Below are positions 19,526-30,100 of a DNA stretch of 64,000 nucleotides, in pieces; the stretch's first letter is position 1, and each line of letters opens with the position of its first letter. The translations under genes were made by a program, and so were the position numbers. The notes beneath the pieces are model-generated. The model was not told the origin of the DNA, did no database searches, and saw only the letters and a program-made list of their open reading frames with translations. The DNA comes from Acidimicrobiia bacterium. Its GTDB lineage: Bacteria; Actinomycetota; Acidimicrobiia; Acidimicrobiales; AC-14. Location: positions 1-64,000 of the forward strand of contig JAHFUP010000007.1 in NCBI GenBank assembly GCA_023265025.1, given 5' to 3'.

Positions 19526-20212
19526 TCAGCCGACGCCCGCGACCTGTGGCACGGATGCCAGCTCGCGGGTCAGGATGACCTCGTCGACGATGCCATAGTC
19601 TTTGGCCTCGTCGGCGTTCATGATGAAGTCGCGGTCGGTGTCCTTGCGGATCTTTTCCTTGCTCTGACCGGTGTGGTGGGCCAGGACGCTTTCCAGCAGC
19701 TCGCGCATGCGGGTGATCTCCTTGGCCTGGATCTCGATGTCGGAGGCCTGGCCGCCGGCGCCGCTGTAGGGCTGGTGGATCAGGATGCGGGCGTGCGGAA
19801 GCGAGTGGCGCTTGCCCTTGGTGCCGGCGGCGAGCAGCACCGCGGCGGCCGACGCGGCCTGCCCCATGCAGTAGGTGGCGATCTCCGGCTTGATGAACTG
19901 CATTGTGTCGTAGATGGCGAACAGCCCGGTGATCTCACCGCCCGGGGAGTTGATGTACAGGTTGATGTCCTTGTCCGCGTCCTCGGACTCGAGGTGCAGG
20001 AACTGGGCCATGATCAGGTTGGCGACGGTGTCGTCGATCGGCGTGCCCAGGAAGATGATCCGGTCCTTGAGCAGCCGGGAGAAGATGTCGAACGCCCGCT
20101 CGCCCCGGTTCGTCTGCTCGATGACGGTCGGCACCATGTAGTTGTAGATGCCGTCCGCGGCTCCGGAGGCCACTGCGCTCCGGATCTCGTGCAACGTCTG
20201 GGGGTCGATCAC
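19526..20212 (-). CDS. clpP: ATP-dependent Clp protease proteolytic subunit ClpP
   Basis: [55 protein letters not shown]. Confidence 0.98.
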   Translation of the reverse strand: MIDPQTLHEIRSAVASGAADGIYNYMVPTVIEQTNRGERAFDIFSRLLKDRIIFLGTPIDDTVANLIMAQFLHLESEDADKDINLYINSPGGEITGLFAIYDTMQFIKPEIATYCMGQAASAAAVLLAAGTKGKRHSLPHARILIHQPYSGAGGQASDIEIQAKEITRMRELLESVLAHHTGQSKEKIRKDTDRDFIMNADEAKDYGIVDEVILTRELASVPQVAGVG

Positions 20213-21555
20213 TCGTCGGTCTCCTCGGCAACTGCGTCGGCTTCAGGGGCGTCGATTGGGGCGGGGGTCAACTGCGAGCGGTCGATGACCTGACCCTCCT
20301 CGTCGACGAACTCGGTGTGGGCGATGAGCCACTCCAAGGCCTTGGTCTTCCTGATTCCCGAGCGTACCGCGGGGAGGTGGTCTTCGTTCTCGAGCTCCTT
20401 GCGTACCTGGGAGGGCTTCTTCCTGCTCTGCCGGGCCAGGTCCTGGATCTCCTGCTCGACCTCCTCCTCGAGCACCTCGACCCCTTCGGCCTCGGCCACG
20501 GCCTTCAGCGCCAGGTCGGCTTTGACCGCGTTGGTGGACTCGTTGCGCAGCTCGGCCACGAACTCGTTCTGCGACTCGCCGAGGCTCTGGAGGAAGGCGC
20601 CGATGTCCGCGCCCTGGTGGCTGAGGCGGTGGGAGAGCGACCGGAGCCGGCGCTCCATCTCCGGGGCGACCAGGGCTTCGGGGATCTCCTCGTCGACCAG
20701 CTCGACCAGCGCCTCGATCACCTTGTCGCGCACCTGCATGGCCGCCTCGAGCTTGCGGACCGCCTCCAACTCGATGCGGTAGTTCGCCCGCAGGTCCTCG
20801 ACGGTGTCGAACTCCGACGCCTCGCCGGCCCACTCGTCGGTGACCTCGGGGAGGATCTTCTCCCGCACCTCCTTGACCAGCACGGTGAACGCCACCACGC
20901 CGATCCGGTCGTGGTGGACGTCGAACTTCAGGATGTCACCGGCCTTCGCACCCCGCAGGTTCTCGTCGAACTCCGGCGCGATGTCGCCGCTGCCGACCTC
21001 GTAGGAGAAGTCCTGCACGACGCTCGACTCGGAGCCCTGCGCCATCGTGCGATCGATCAGGACGAGGTCGCCGTCGTGGGCGGGGCGGGAGACGGCGACG
21101 AGCTCGGCGAACTGGTCTCGGGTGCGCTCGACCCGGGCGTCGATCTCCTCCTCGGTGATGGTGAGGTTGGGGAGGACGATGCGCAGGCCGCCGTAGCCGG
21201 CGACGCTGACCGTGGGCATGATCTCCACGACGGCGTCGAAGGCGATCGTCGGGTCGGTGTCGGCCGAGGTGATGTCGATCTCGGGCGCGGCGATGGGCTC
21301 GATGTCGTTCTCGCGCAAGGCCCGCTCGTAGTAGCCGGGCAGGGCGTCGCGGATGGCTTCCTGACGGGCGACGTCGAGGCCGACGCGGGCCTCGACCAGC
21401 CGGCGCGGCGCCTTCCCCGGCCGGAAGCCCGGGATGCGCACCTCCCGGGAGATCTTGCGGAACGCGGCGTCAATCGCGGTTCCGAACTCGGTCTCATCGA
21501 GCTCGACGGAGAGTTTGACCTTGTTGCCCTCGAGGGGCTCGACGATGGTTTTCAC
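20209..21555 (-). CDS. tig: Trigger factor
   Basis: GTG start ([21 protein letters not shown]), [19 protein letters not shown] signature; directly upstream of clpP. Confidence 0.96.
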   Translation of the reverse strand: MKTIVEPLEGNKVKLSVELDETEFGTAIDAAFRKISREVRIPGFRPGKAPRRLVEARVGLDVARQEAIRDALPGYYERALRENDIEPIAAPEIDITSADTDPTIAFDAVVEIMPTVSVAGYGGLRIVLPNLTITEEEIDARVERTRDQFAELVAVSRPAHDGDLVLIDRTMAQGSESSVVQDFSYEVGSGDIAPEFDENLRGAKAGDILKFDVHHDRIGVVAFTVLVKEVREKILPEVTDEWAGEASEFDTVEDLRANYRIELEAVRKLEAAMQVRDKVIEALVELVDEEIPEALVAPEMERRLRSLSHRLSHQGADIGAFLQSLGESQNEFVAELRNESTNAVKADLALKAVAEAEGVEVLEEEVEQEIQDLARQSRKKPSQVRKELENEDHLPAVRSGIRKTKALEWLIAHTEFVDEEGQVIDRSQLTPAPIDAPEADAVAEETDE

Positions 21556-23567
21556 GGCTTGGCGATTGTAGGCCGCCCCGGTGGCTGCGAGCGGGGCCCG
21601 CGCTTCCAGCGGCGGGCGGGCGTGGCCTTCGTCGCCTGGCGCAGGACCTGTTCGGCCCGAGCCCGGTCCTCGGATGGCGGCTCGTGCCGCGACCAGGCGG
21701 CGACGGTCACGAGGTCGCCCACCTCGTGCAGGCGGGGGTCGGGGAGGACCCCGGCCGCCAGCCCCTCGGCGTACTCCGCCGGCGTCTCGTGCGGCTGTCT
21801 GGGGCGTCCCCGCGCCGCGCCGGCCCGCTCGACCCGGGCGAAGAACCGGGTGGCCCATGGAAGCGCGGCCCGCCGGCGCCACCACTTCGTCCCCCGCCAG
21901 CCCAGCCAGCCGCCGGCGATGAGGAGGGCGGCCAGGAGCAGCGGCCATAGGCTGCGCAGGAACCGGAGCAGCCGGTCCCAGACGGACTCTGACGCATGGG
22001 CGTCGGGCGCCTTGCCGGTGGGGTCGAACCGCTGCCAGCCGTGACCGGGGAACCACACCTCGACCCAGGCGTGGGCGTCGCGCGAGCGGACGACGAACGC
22101 CCGGTCGGGCCCGGTCCGGGTGCCGGGCAGGAAGCCGACGGCCATGCGGGCGGGCACGCCGAGGGTGCGCAGCATGACGACCATGCTCGTGGCCGCCCGC
22201 TCGGCCGGTCCGGAGCGGGCGCCGAGCAGGAAGTCCTCGAGCGCATCGGCCTCCTCGGGCACGGGCGCCGCGTCCCTGGTGAGATCGGTGTGGTCACGGA
22301 TCCACGACTCGAGGGCGCGGGCCTTGGCGTAGGTCGTCGGTCGCCGGCCGGCGACGTCGACCGCCAGCGCCCTGACCGCCGGGTCCACCGCCGGCAGCTG
22401 GAGGTAGAGGCCGGCGACGTCGTCGGGGACACGCGCCGCCGCCGTGTCGCCGACGGCGCGCAGCTCGGCCGCCGGCGCCTGGGACCCGTCGCTGAGCGCG
22501 AAGTACCGGTAGCCGCGGACCAGCGGGGGTGTGGGGTACAGCGTCGCGTCGTTGCCCTCGCGCATGGCGACGCCACCGCCACCCACGATGTAGGTCGGCC
22601 GGGCCGCAGCCACGACCACGCCGGCGGTCCGGGCGAGGACGACGATCGACTGCCGCACGCCGGAGAGACTGGGACCCGGGTCGTCGTCGAGGTCGCCGAT
22701 GCCGGGCACAACGTCGCCGATCGTGAGACGACCGGGGCTCTCGGGTGCGCGGGACCACGCGTCGCCGTCCCAGTGGTCGTAGGTCGTGGCCCGCCACACG
22801 TCCGGCTTGGCCGCATCGACCAGCAGGACGGCGTCGCCGCCGGGGGCGCCCCTGCCGGCGGTGACGTCGAGCTCGTCGCCGTAGTCGAGGGACGGCGCCG
22901 CCGGCCCCGGAAGCGCGCCCGGGCGGTTCCCGCCGAGCCCGCCGCCCCCGCCCCTCGCCGGCGGCGGCGGGAGCAGCGACGCGACGAGGGCGGCCAGGAG
23001 CGCGACGACGGCCAGCACGGTGAGCGCCTCGCCCGCCACCCGGCGGGGCCGGGCCGGTGCTGCCCCGCCGAGGCGGGGCCCGACGGCGGTGGTCAGGCGG
23101 CTGGTCGACACGAGCGCCACGGCCATGGCGACGAGCGCGCCGGCGACCGCCGGCTTGGACTGCACGGGACCGGCCGCGGAGCCGAGCAGGGTGCCCACGG
23201 CCAGCAGCAGGCAGTAGCGCAGGATGTTCGGCTCCGGCCACAGCACGGTGAGGGCGACGACGCCGAGTGGGAGCAACCGGGCGATGTCGGTCTCGTGGTT
23301 CCCCGTGGTCCAGCCGGCGAGGTAGACGGCGAAGAAGCCGGCGACGGTCACCGCGGTGAGTACGACGACGTCCTTGCCGGGCGCGAGCACCGTCGTGGAA
23401 CGTCGGCCGGCCAGCACCGCCCCGGCGGCCAGCGCCGGCAGCAGCACGACGAGCGGCACCTCGAGCCCGGCCACGCCGGCGCCGGCGCCCGCCGCGGCCG
23501 CGCACCACGTCGCCACCGCGACCGAGGCCACGGACACCCCTGCGAGCTGCCGCTCGCCTAGGGCCAC
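21552..23567 (-). CDS. Transglutaminase-like TgpA/DUF3488-type membrane protein
   Basis: Multiple TM segments then AATSMVVMLRTLGVPARMAVGFLPG...VVRSRDAHAWVEVWFPGHGWQRFDPTG; probable GTG start at 23567. Confidence 0.92.
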   Translation of the reverse strand: MALGERQLAGVSVASVAVATWCAAAAGAGAGVAGLEVPLVVLLPALAAGAVLAGRRSTTVLAPGKDVVVLTAVTVAGFFAVYLAGWTTGNHETDIARLLPLGVVALTVLWPEPNILRYCLLLAVGTLLGSAAGPVQSKPAVAGALVAMAVALVSTSRLTTAVGPRLGGAAPARPRRVAGEALTVLAVVALLAALVASLLPPPPARGGGGGLGGNRPGALPGPAAPSLDYGDELDVTAGRGAPGGDAVLLVDAAKPDVWRATTYDHWDGDAWSRAPESPGRLTIGDVVPGIGDLDDDPGPSLSGVRQSIVVLARTAGVVVAAARPTYIVGGGGVAMREGNDATLYPTPPLVRGYRYFALSDGSQAPAAELRAVGDTAAARVPDDVAGLYLQLPAVDPAVRALAVDVAGRRPTTYAKARALESWIRDHTDLTRDAAPVPEEADALEDFLLGARSGPAERAATSMVVMLRTLGVPARMAVGFLPGTRTGPDRAFVVRSRDAHAWVEVWFPGHGWQRFDPTGKAPDAHASESVWDRLLRFLRSLWPLLLAALLIAGGWLGWRGTKWWRRRAALPWATRFFARVERAGAARGRPRQPHETPAEYAEGLAAGVLPDPRLHEVGDLVTVAAWSRHEPPSEDRARAEQVLRQATKATPARRWKRGPRSQPPGRPTIAKP

Positions 23568-24520
23568 GAGTCGCCCTCTGGCGTCACGACCACCACGGCG
23601 GCGCGCCCCGCGCCCGCCGCCGGCAGGCGGGGCTTGCCCCGGACGGCCCGGGCCAACCGCTGGTTCACGTCGGTCGGCGGCCCCATGCGGCCGACGACGG
23701 GGCCGGACGGCTCGGCGGTGGCGAGCACCACCTCGTAGCCCCGGCGCAGCGCCTCGTAGGCGTACCACGCGGCCCGGGCCGCGGCGAGCTCGCCGGCCGC
23801 CGCGCCGCCGCCGAGGTCGAGGGCGACCACCAGCCGCGGCGCGCCCGGCTCCTCGACCTCCTTGACCACCAGGTCGCCCCGGCGGGCGGAGCTCGGCCAA
23901 TGCACCCGGCGCACCGGGTCGCCCGGCACGTAGTCGCGCACGCCCCGCACGATGTCGCCGACCGCCGCCGGCCGGGGCGCGCCCTCGCCCGACGTCCCGA
24001 ACAGCTCGGGGAAGGGATGGGCCGGCGCCGAGGGGCGGGGCCCGACGGCCAGCGGGCGGGGCAGGACGACCGTCTGCCGGCGGGCGCAGGTGACGAGCCC
24101 GCTCAGGCCCGAGCCGGTCACCTCCACCTCCAGCTCGGTCACCACCTCCCGGACATCGGCCACCGCGTTCACGCGGCCCGAGGCCGGCGGGGTGACGACC
24201 AGGGGGTCAGCGCCCGAGACGGGCCGGATCCGGAAGGGGAGGCCCGGGCCCGTGACCGAGATGGTGAACCCGACCTGGTCGCCGACGAACGCGTCCGTCG
24301 GCAGGCCGTCGACGGTGGCGACCACCCGGCGGGTGGCGACCACGGCGAGCATCAGGTCGAGGAGGAGGGCGACGCCGGCGGCGATGGACACGAACGCGGC
24401 GAGGCGCAGTCCCGTCTTCACCCACAACGACCAGCCCACGCCGGCCGCGATGAGAACGCCGGCGGTGCCGACGGACGCCCGGGTCTGGCGCTTCCACCCG
24501 CCGGTGGCCGGCGGCTGCAT
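23558..24520 (-). CDS. DUF58 domain-containing protein
   Basis: GVRDYVPGDPVRRVHWPSSARRGDLVVKE motif; between moxR and transglutaminase genes. Confidence 0.93.
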   Translation of the reverse strand: MQPPATGGWKRQTRASVGTAGVLIAAGVGWSLWVKTGLRLAAFVSIAAGVALLLDLMLAVVATRRVVATVDGLPTDAFVGDQVGFTISVTGPGLPFRIRPVSGADPLVVTPPASGRVNAVADVREVVTELEVEVTGSGLSGLVTCARRQTVVLPRPLAVGPRPSAPAHPFPELFGTSGEGAPRPAAVGDIVRGVRDYVPGDPVRRVHWPSSARRGDLVVKEVEEPGAPRLVVALDLGGGAAAGELAAARAAWYAYEALRRGYEVVLATAEPSGPVVGRMGPPTDVNQRLARAVRGKPRLPAAGAGRAAVVVVTPEGDSWP

Positions 24521-25488
24521 CAGGCCGTCGGGGCGGGGACGGTGTCGAGGAGGTCGGCGACCAGCCGGCGGGTGGCGTCGGTACCCCGGCGGGCCACGGC
24601 GCCCAGACGGTGGGCGAGGACCGGGACGCTGACCGCCTTCACGTCGTCGGGGGCGACGAAGTCCCGCCCGCCGATCACCGCGTACGCCTTGGCCACCTGG
24701 ACGAGGGTCCGGGCGGCGCGGGGGCTGGCGCCGTGGTCGAGGTCGGGGTGGGCCCGGGTGGCCTCCACGATGTCGAGCACATAGTCGGCGACCGCCGGCG
24801 AAAGGTACGTGGCGTCGACCTCGGCCATGGCGGTCAGGACGTCCCCGCCGTCGACGACCGGGCCCAGCTGGTCGAGCGCCGGCGGGCCCCCCTCGCCGCG
24901 GAGCACGGCGCGCTCGGCCTCCCGGCCCGGGAGGCCCATGGTCACGACCAGGGCGAACCGGTCGCTCTGGCCCTCGACCAGGGGGAAGGTGCCGACGTCG
25001 CCGTAGGGGTTCTGGGTGGCGATCACGAAGAAAGGCGTGGGGAGCGGATGGGCGGTGCCGTCGACGGTGACCTGGTCCTCGGCCATCGCCTCCAGCAGGG
25101 CCGACTGGGCCCGGGGCGTGGCCCGGTTGATCTCGTCGACGAGGACGACGTTGTGGAAGATCGGTCCGGGGTGGAAGTCCCACTCGCCGCGGGCCCGGTC
25201 ATAGACGGTGACGCCGGTGATGTCGGCGGGCATGAGGTCGGCGGTCCCCTGCACCCGCCCCGACGTGCCGCCGATCGACCGGGCCAGGCTCTTGGCCAGG
25301 AGCGTCTTGCCCACACCGGGCACGTCCTCCAGGAGCACGTGGCCGCCGGCCAGCAGCCCTGCTGCCACGAGCACGATCTCCTGCCGCTTGCCGAGGACGA
25401 CCGATGCGACGTTGTCGACGATCGCACCGGCCACCGCGGCGGCGGCCACCGTCGACGCCGTCCGAGTCATCCCGCCATTGTCCGTCAT
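24520..25488 (-). CDS. MoxR-family AAA+ ATPase
   Basis: GGHVLLEDVPGVGKTLLAKSLARSI, LVDEINRATPRAQSALLEAMAE, FVIATQNPYG. Confidence 0.97.
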   Translation of the reverse strand: MTDNGGMTRTASTVAAAAVAGAIVDNVASVVLGKRQEIVLVAAGLLAGGHVLLEDVPGVGKTLLAKSLARSIGGTSGRVQGTADLMPADITGVTVYDRARGEWDFHPGPIFHNVVLVDEINRATPRAQSALLEAMAEDQVTVDGTAHPLPTPFFVIATQNPYGDVGTFPLVEGQSDRFALVVTMGLPGREAERAVLRGEGGPPALDQLGPVVDGGDVLTAMAEVDATYLSPAVADYVLDIVEATRAHPDLDHGASPRAARTLVQVAKAYAVIGGRDFVAPDDVKAVSVPVLAHRLGAVARRGTDATRRLVADLLDTVPAPTA

Positions 25489-25543
25489 CGGCGAGGCGTC
25501 CGTCAGAACGAGGCTGCTGGCGTTCCCGGCCTACCGTTGGCCC

Positions 25544-26029
25544 GTGGCCGAACGTGAACCCGTCGCCGATCCCGCCGACCGCGTCCTACGGATGGCCGAG
25601 AACGTCGTGTACTCCGCCGCCGGCGCCATCCTCGCCGGCGGCGCGGTCGCCGTGCTCGGCGCGGTCACGTGGCACCTGGTCAAGGAGATCGGCGACGGGG
25701 TGGAGAAGGGCGTCACCACCGCCCTCGACGGCCTGCTGCTGGTCTTCATCCTTCTGGAGCTGCTGGCCGGCGTCCGGGCGACGATCAAGGAGCGCAAGCT
25801 CGTCGCCGAGCCGTTCCTGATCGTCGGCATCATCGCCTCGATCAAGGAGATCGTGGTGCTGACGCTCGAGTCCAAGGAGATCTACGACACCGACACCGGA
25901 GCCTTTCGCAACGCCATGACCGAGATCGGCGTGCTGGCCGTCGTCATCCTGCTGCTGGCGCTGGCCGGGTTCCTCGTCCGGCGCAAGGAGCGCGAGCCCC
26001 AGGAGGAGGACGAGGCGGGGGGCGGCTGA
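25544..26029 (+). CDS. PsiE-like (phosphate-starvation-inducible PsiE family) membrane protein
   Basis: Four TM-like segments; LLLVFILLELLAGVRATIKERKLVAEPFLIVGIIASIKEIVVLTLE. Confidence 0.75.
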   Translation: MAEREPVADPADRVLRMAENVVYSAAGAILAGGAVAVLGAVTWHLVKEIGDGVEKGVTTALDGLLLVFILLELLAGVRATIKERKLVAEPFLIVGIIASIKEIVVLTLESKEIYDTDTGAFRNAMTEIGVLAVVILLLALAGFLVRRKEREPQEEDEAGGG

Positions 26030-26030
26030 C

Positions 26031-26543
26031 GTGACGTCCACACTCTGGCGGCCGCCGCCGCCGCTCGGGCCCGGCGGCCGCCCGTTCCGCGGCTGGCGCG
26101 TCGTCCCCTTTCTGCTGAGCCTCGCCGCGTTCGCGGCCAACATGGTGATCCTCCTGTCGGACCGGGCACCGGGGTTGTTCTCACGTCTGTCGGCGCGGAT
26201 CGACGCCGGCGTCTCGATCGCCGCGGGGGCAACCGGGGTGGCTAACCCCGGGCGGGTGCCGCAGTCCGACTTCAACGTCCACTTCGTGATCTGGGCCGTC
26301 GTCACCCTGCTGATCGGGCTGGCGACGTGGTCGTGGCCCTCGCTCGTGCTCGCCAGCGCGACCGTGTTCACGTCGAGCGTCCTCCTGGAGCTGGCCCAGC
26401 GGACCTTCACCGAGACACGCTCGGTGCAGCGGGGCGACGTCATCGCCAACGCCGTTGGCGTCGCATGTGGCACGTGTGCAGTGGCCGCCTTCGCCGTGGT
26501 CTGGTGGGCGTTCAGTACCAGGCGGTCCGCACCTCGGCCGTGA
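26031..26543 (+). CDS. VanZ-like membrane protein
   Basis: Several TM segments; SSVLLELAQRTFTETRSVQRGDVIANAVGVACG resembles the VanZ 'E.xQ...R..D..N..G' pattern. Confidence 0.65.
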   Translation: MTSTLWRPPPPLGPGGRPFRGWRVVPFLLSLAAFAANMVILLSDRAPGLFSRLSARIDAGVSIAAGATGVANPGRVPQSDFNVHFVIWAVVTLLIGLATWSWPSLVLASATVFTSSVLLELAQRTFTETRSVQRGDVIANAVGVACGTCAVAAFAVVWWAFSTRRSAPRP

Positions 26544-27081
26544 GCGGTGCGCCGGCGCCCGTGCCCCGTACCCGCCAGACCGGCCGGGTCGTGTCCGGCT
26601 CGCTGACGTCGGTCCCGCCGGCGCACCGGTAGCTCGCCGGCGGGGTTCGTCCGCACCGTGCGCCATCGGCCAGCTCGAGGAACCATGGCGGGAGTCCCGG
26701 GTCGTTGCGGTTGGAGCCGGCCCGGCCGAGCGGCGCCGGCGGCCGGACGATCGTGACGTCGCGGACCCAGGGGTCGCCGGCGCAGGCCAGCTCCTCGCCG
26801 GTCGAGTTGGCGAAGCACGGGTCGAACGCCGTGTCGCCGGCCCGGCACCGCCAGGCGTCGGCCCGGCCGGGGTGGACGACCGACCCGCCCTGGCACGCGC
26901 CGGTGACCGAGACGGCGCGGACGAGGTTCGGCAGCAGGCCGTGCTCGTCGAAGGCCTGGAAGGTCAGGACCTGCGTCACCTGGGCCGACGGGGTCGGGTG
27001 CGCCGGGGTCGGGTCGCTGCCGGCGCAGCCGGCGAGGACCAGGAGGACCACGGCGGCGACGTTTCGCATCACCGGCGCCAC
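26512..27081 (-). CDS. Putative secreted lipoprotein of unknown function
   Basis: NVAAVVLLVLAGCAGSD lipobox-like N-terminus; Cys-rich mature part. Confidence 0.65.
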   Translation of the reverse strand: MAPVMRNVAAVVLLVLAGCAGSDPTPAHPTPSAQVTQVLTFQAFDEHGLLPNLVRAVSVTGACQGGSVVHPGRADAWRCRAGDTAFDPCFANSTGEELACAGDPWVRDVTIVRPPAPLGRAGSNRNDPGLPPWFLELADGARCGRTPPASYRCAGGTDVSEPDTTRPVWRVRGTGAGAPLTAEVRTAWY

Positions 27082-27142
27082 CGTACCGGCGTACCTGCGC
27101 GGCCTAATGTCGGCGACGACGCGTCGAGTGGGGAGGGGCTTG

Positions 27143-30100
27143 ATGGCACAGGTCTACGTCTCCTCCACCCGTACCGACCTCGGCGAGCACCGCCGGCTGG
27201 TGATCGAGGTCCTCACCCGCATGGGCCACACGCACGTGGCCATGGAGCACTACGTGGCCGAAGGCCGGCCGCCGATCGAGAAGTGCCTCGAGGACGTGGC
27301 CGCGTGCGACATCTACGTCGGGATCGTCGCCTTCCGGTACGGGTCGGTCCCGCCGGGCTACGACCGGTCGTTCACCGAGCTGGAGTTCGACCGGGCGGTC
27401 GAGACCGGGAAGAAGCCCCTGGTCTTCGTGCTGGCGGAGTCCGCTCCGGAGTGGCCGCCGATGCTGTTCGAGTTCGGCGCCATCCAGCGGGTCCTGGACT
27501 TCCGGAGGAAGGTGGCCGACGCCGGCATCGTCGAGTTCTTCTCGACCAAGGACGAGCTGCGCGCCCAGCTCGGCGAGGCCGTGCACCAGTGGGAGCGCCG
27601 GCAGGGCGTGGCGCCGACGCGGCCGGCGACGGACTGGGACCGCTACCGGCAGGCCATCTACGAGGAGCACCGCTGGGTGCGCCTGTCGGTGATCGCCGGC
27701 GCCAAGCAGGACCGCATGGCGCGGGTGCCCCTCACCGAGGTGTTCGCCGCGCCGTTGACCGAGGCCGGCCGCCCGTCCTACGACCTGCCCGACGAGGTGC
27801 TGCGGGCCAAGCGCGCCTTCCTCGGGCTGCCGGCCGTCGCCGAGGACGGCGAAAGCCCTGCCCGACCCGAGGCCGCGGCCGACATCGAGCCTCCGAGGAC
27901 GGAGATGAGCGTGGACGTCCTCGGCCGGGAACGGTTGCAGGTGATCCTCGGTGGGCCGGGGAGCGGGAAGAGCACGCTGCTCCACTACGCCCTGTTGACG
28001 CTCTGCCGGCCTGACCCCCAGCCCACCGACATCCCGGCCCACCTCAGCCATGCGCCCATCCCGTTCCTGATCGAGCTGCGCCAGTACGTGCTCAAGAAGG
28101 CCCCCGACTTCGTCGCCTACATCCTCGACAACAGCCGCGAGCGCTATGGGGTGACCCTCGAACGGGCCGACGTCGAGGCGGTCCTGGCGGAGACGGGCGG
28201 GGCGCTCGTCCTGTTCGACGGGCTCGACGAGATCTTCGAGCGTTCCGAGCGGGCCCGGGCCATCCAGCAGTTCGGGGCGTTCGCCCGCAACGCCGGCGCC
28301 TCGATCGTCGTGACCTCTCGAATCGTCGGCTACGACCAGACCGACCTCGGCCTGGCCGGCTTCCAGCACTACACGCTGCTGAACTTCACCCTCCAGGAGA
28401 TCCGGCGGTTCGTGCCGAACTGGTACCGCTTCTACACGTGGGAGGGCGACCAGCGCGATGCCGCCGGCCTTGTCCGCCGCATCACCGAGAGCCCCCGCCT
28501 ACTCGACCTGGCCGGGAACCCACTGCTGCTCACCATGATGGCGGTGATCTACAAGCACCAGGACCTTCCCGAGCAGCGGTGGCGGCTGTACGAGCGATGC
28601 ACGAGCGTGCTGCTCGAGGACTGGGACCTGAAACGCAAGAGCATCGAGTCGAACGCGCTCCTCCCGCTCGACCTCCCGATCAGAGGTCAGCAGAAGGCCG
28701 AGATCCTCCAGCTCGTGGCCATGTTCATGGTGGCGCACGGCCAGGCCGGTCGTGAGCTGAACGCCGTCGCCTACCGGCCCCTGCTCGGCATCCTCGCCGG
28801 TTACCTGCAACAGAAGTACAGCCGGTCCGAGGGGGAGGCGGAGGCCATCGCCGAGGGCATCCTCCAGCACCTCCGCGAGCGCAGCTCCATCCTCGCCGAG
28901 GTGGGCGAGGGCGTCTTCGGGTTCGTGCACCGGACCTTCATGGAGTACTTCGCGGCCAACCAGTGCCGCGCCGAGTTCAATGCGAGCAAGGCCGACTACC
29001 GCTGGTTGCGGGAGGAGATCTTCGGCGCCCACTGGGAGGCGGACGACTGGCGAGAGATCCTCCTCCTGCTGGTCGCCATGCTCGACGACCAGGGCTCACC
29101 GATGCGCGAGGTGGTCGACCACCTGTGGCACGGGTTCAAGCGCCGGCCGCAGACGAACGTCGTGTTCGCCGCTCGTTGCCTGGCCGAGTCGGCGACCATC
29201 GAGGACAGCGACTGGGCCGGGCGGCTGATGACCGAGCTCGTCCTGACACTGGCGAAGGAGGCGGCCCGGACCAAGGCGCGAGTCGTCGAGGGCCGCGACC
29301 TCACCGCTGCGCTCCTCGAGGACGGGCTGGTCGCCCTCTCCGCGCTGGCGCCGCTGGTCCCGCCGCCCACCGAGGCCCGGGACGCGATCGCCGGCCTCGC
29401 CCAATCGCCGCGCCGGGCGACTCGGATCGCGGGATGGCAGATGGAGCTCGCAATCCGGACGCGCGACGAGCGGCGGGCGTTCGCCATCAACGCGCTGCAG
29501 GACGCGGAGGAGTCGGTGCGCCGGGGGGCCATCGCCGCCCTCAGCCGGGAGTGGCCCGGGAACGCGATGGTCGAAGATGCCCTGATCGACGTCGTCCGGC
29601 GGGACGGCAACACGCGGGTCCGTCAGGACGCGCTGGAGGCGCTCGCCCGGTCCTGGTCTCCGGGCGGGCGGCTGCTGGGCGCCATCGCCGAGCGGGCCGG
29701 CCAGGAGCGGGCGTATTCGTTCACGTCGTGGCTGGTCGGCTACGTCGGCCGTCATTGGCGCCGCGACCTCGGAGCCCTCCAGGTCATCCTGCACCTCACA
29801 GGCGCACAGGAGAAGGCGCCGGCGGAGTACGACAGATCCGATGTCGCCGAGGCCGCGGTGTCGGCGTTGGCCGCCGGGTACGCAGGCGACCCGAGGGCGC
29901 TGGAGGTCCTGCTGACGGCGGCGGCCGAGGAGAGCGACCCGACGCTCGCCCACGTCGCCATGCTGGCGTTGGCGACCGCGTGGCCCGAGGAACCTCGGGT
30001 CCGGGAGCTCGTCCGGAGGGTCCTCGCCGAGGCCTCGGACTACGAGGCGCGGGCGCTGGCCGTCAGCGCCCTGCACCGCATGCCATCGGCCGACAGCCGC

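Noticed and set aside
18233-21555. clpX-clpP-tig cluster as unusual
   Set aside because: Common conserved gene order across bacteria.
20317-22044. 575-aa + strand ORF opposite tig
   Set aside because: Antisense shadow of trigger factor; no family-like sequence.
22900-23010. GC-rich Pro/Gly/Arg-coding stretch in the transglutaminase gene resembling a repeat
   Set aside because: Simple compositional bias of a linker (SLLPPPPARGGGGGLGGNRPG) rather than a structured repeat.
21552-25488. MoxR-DUF58-transglutaminase cluster as a novel system
   Set aside because: A widely known conserved arrangement in bacteria; ordinary despite incomplete functional understanding.
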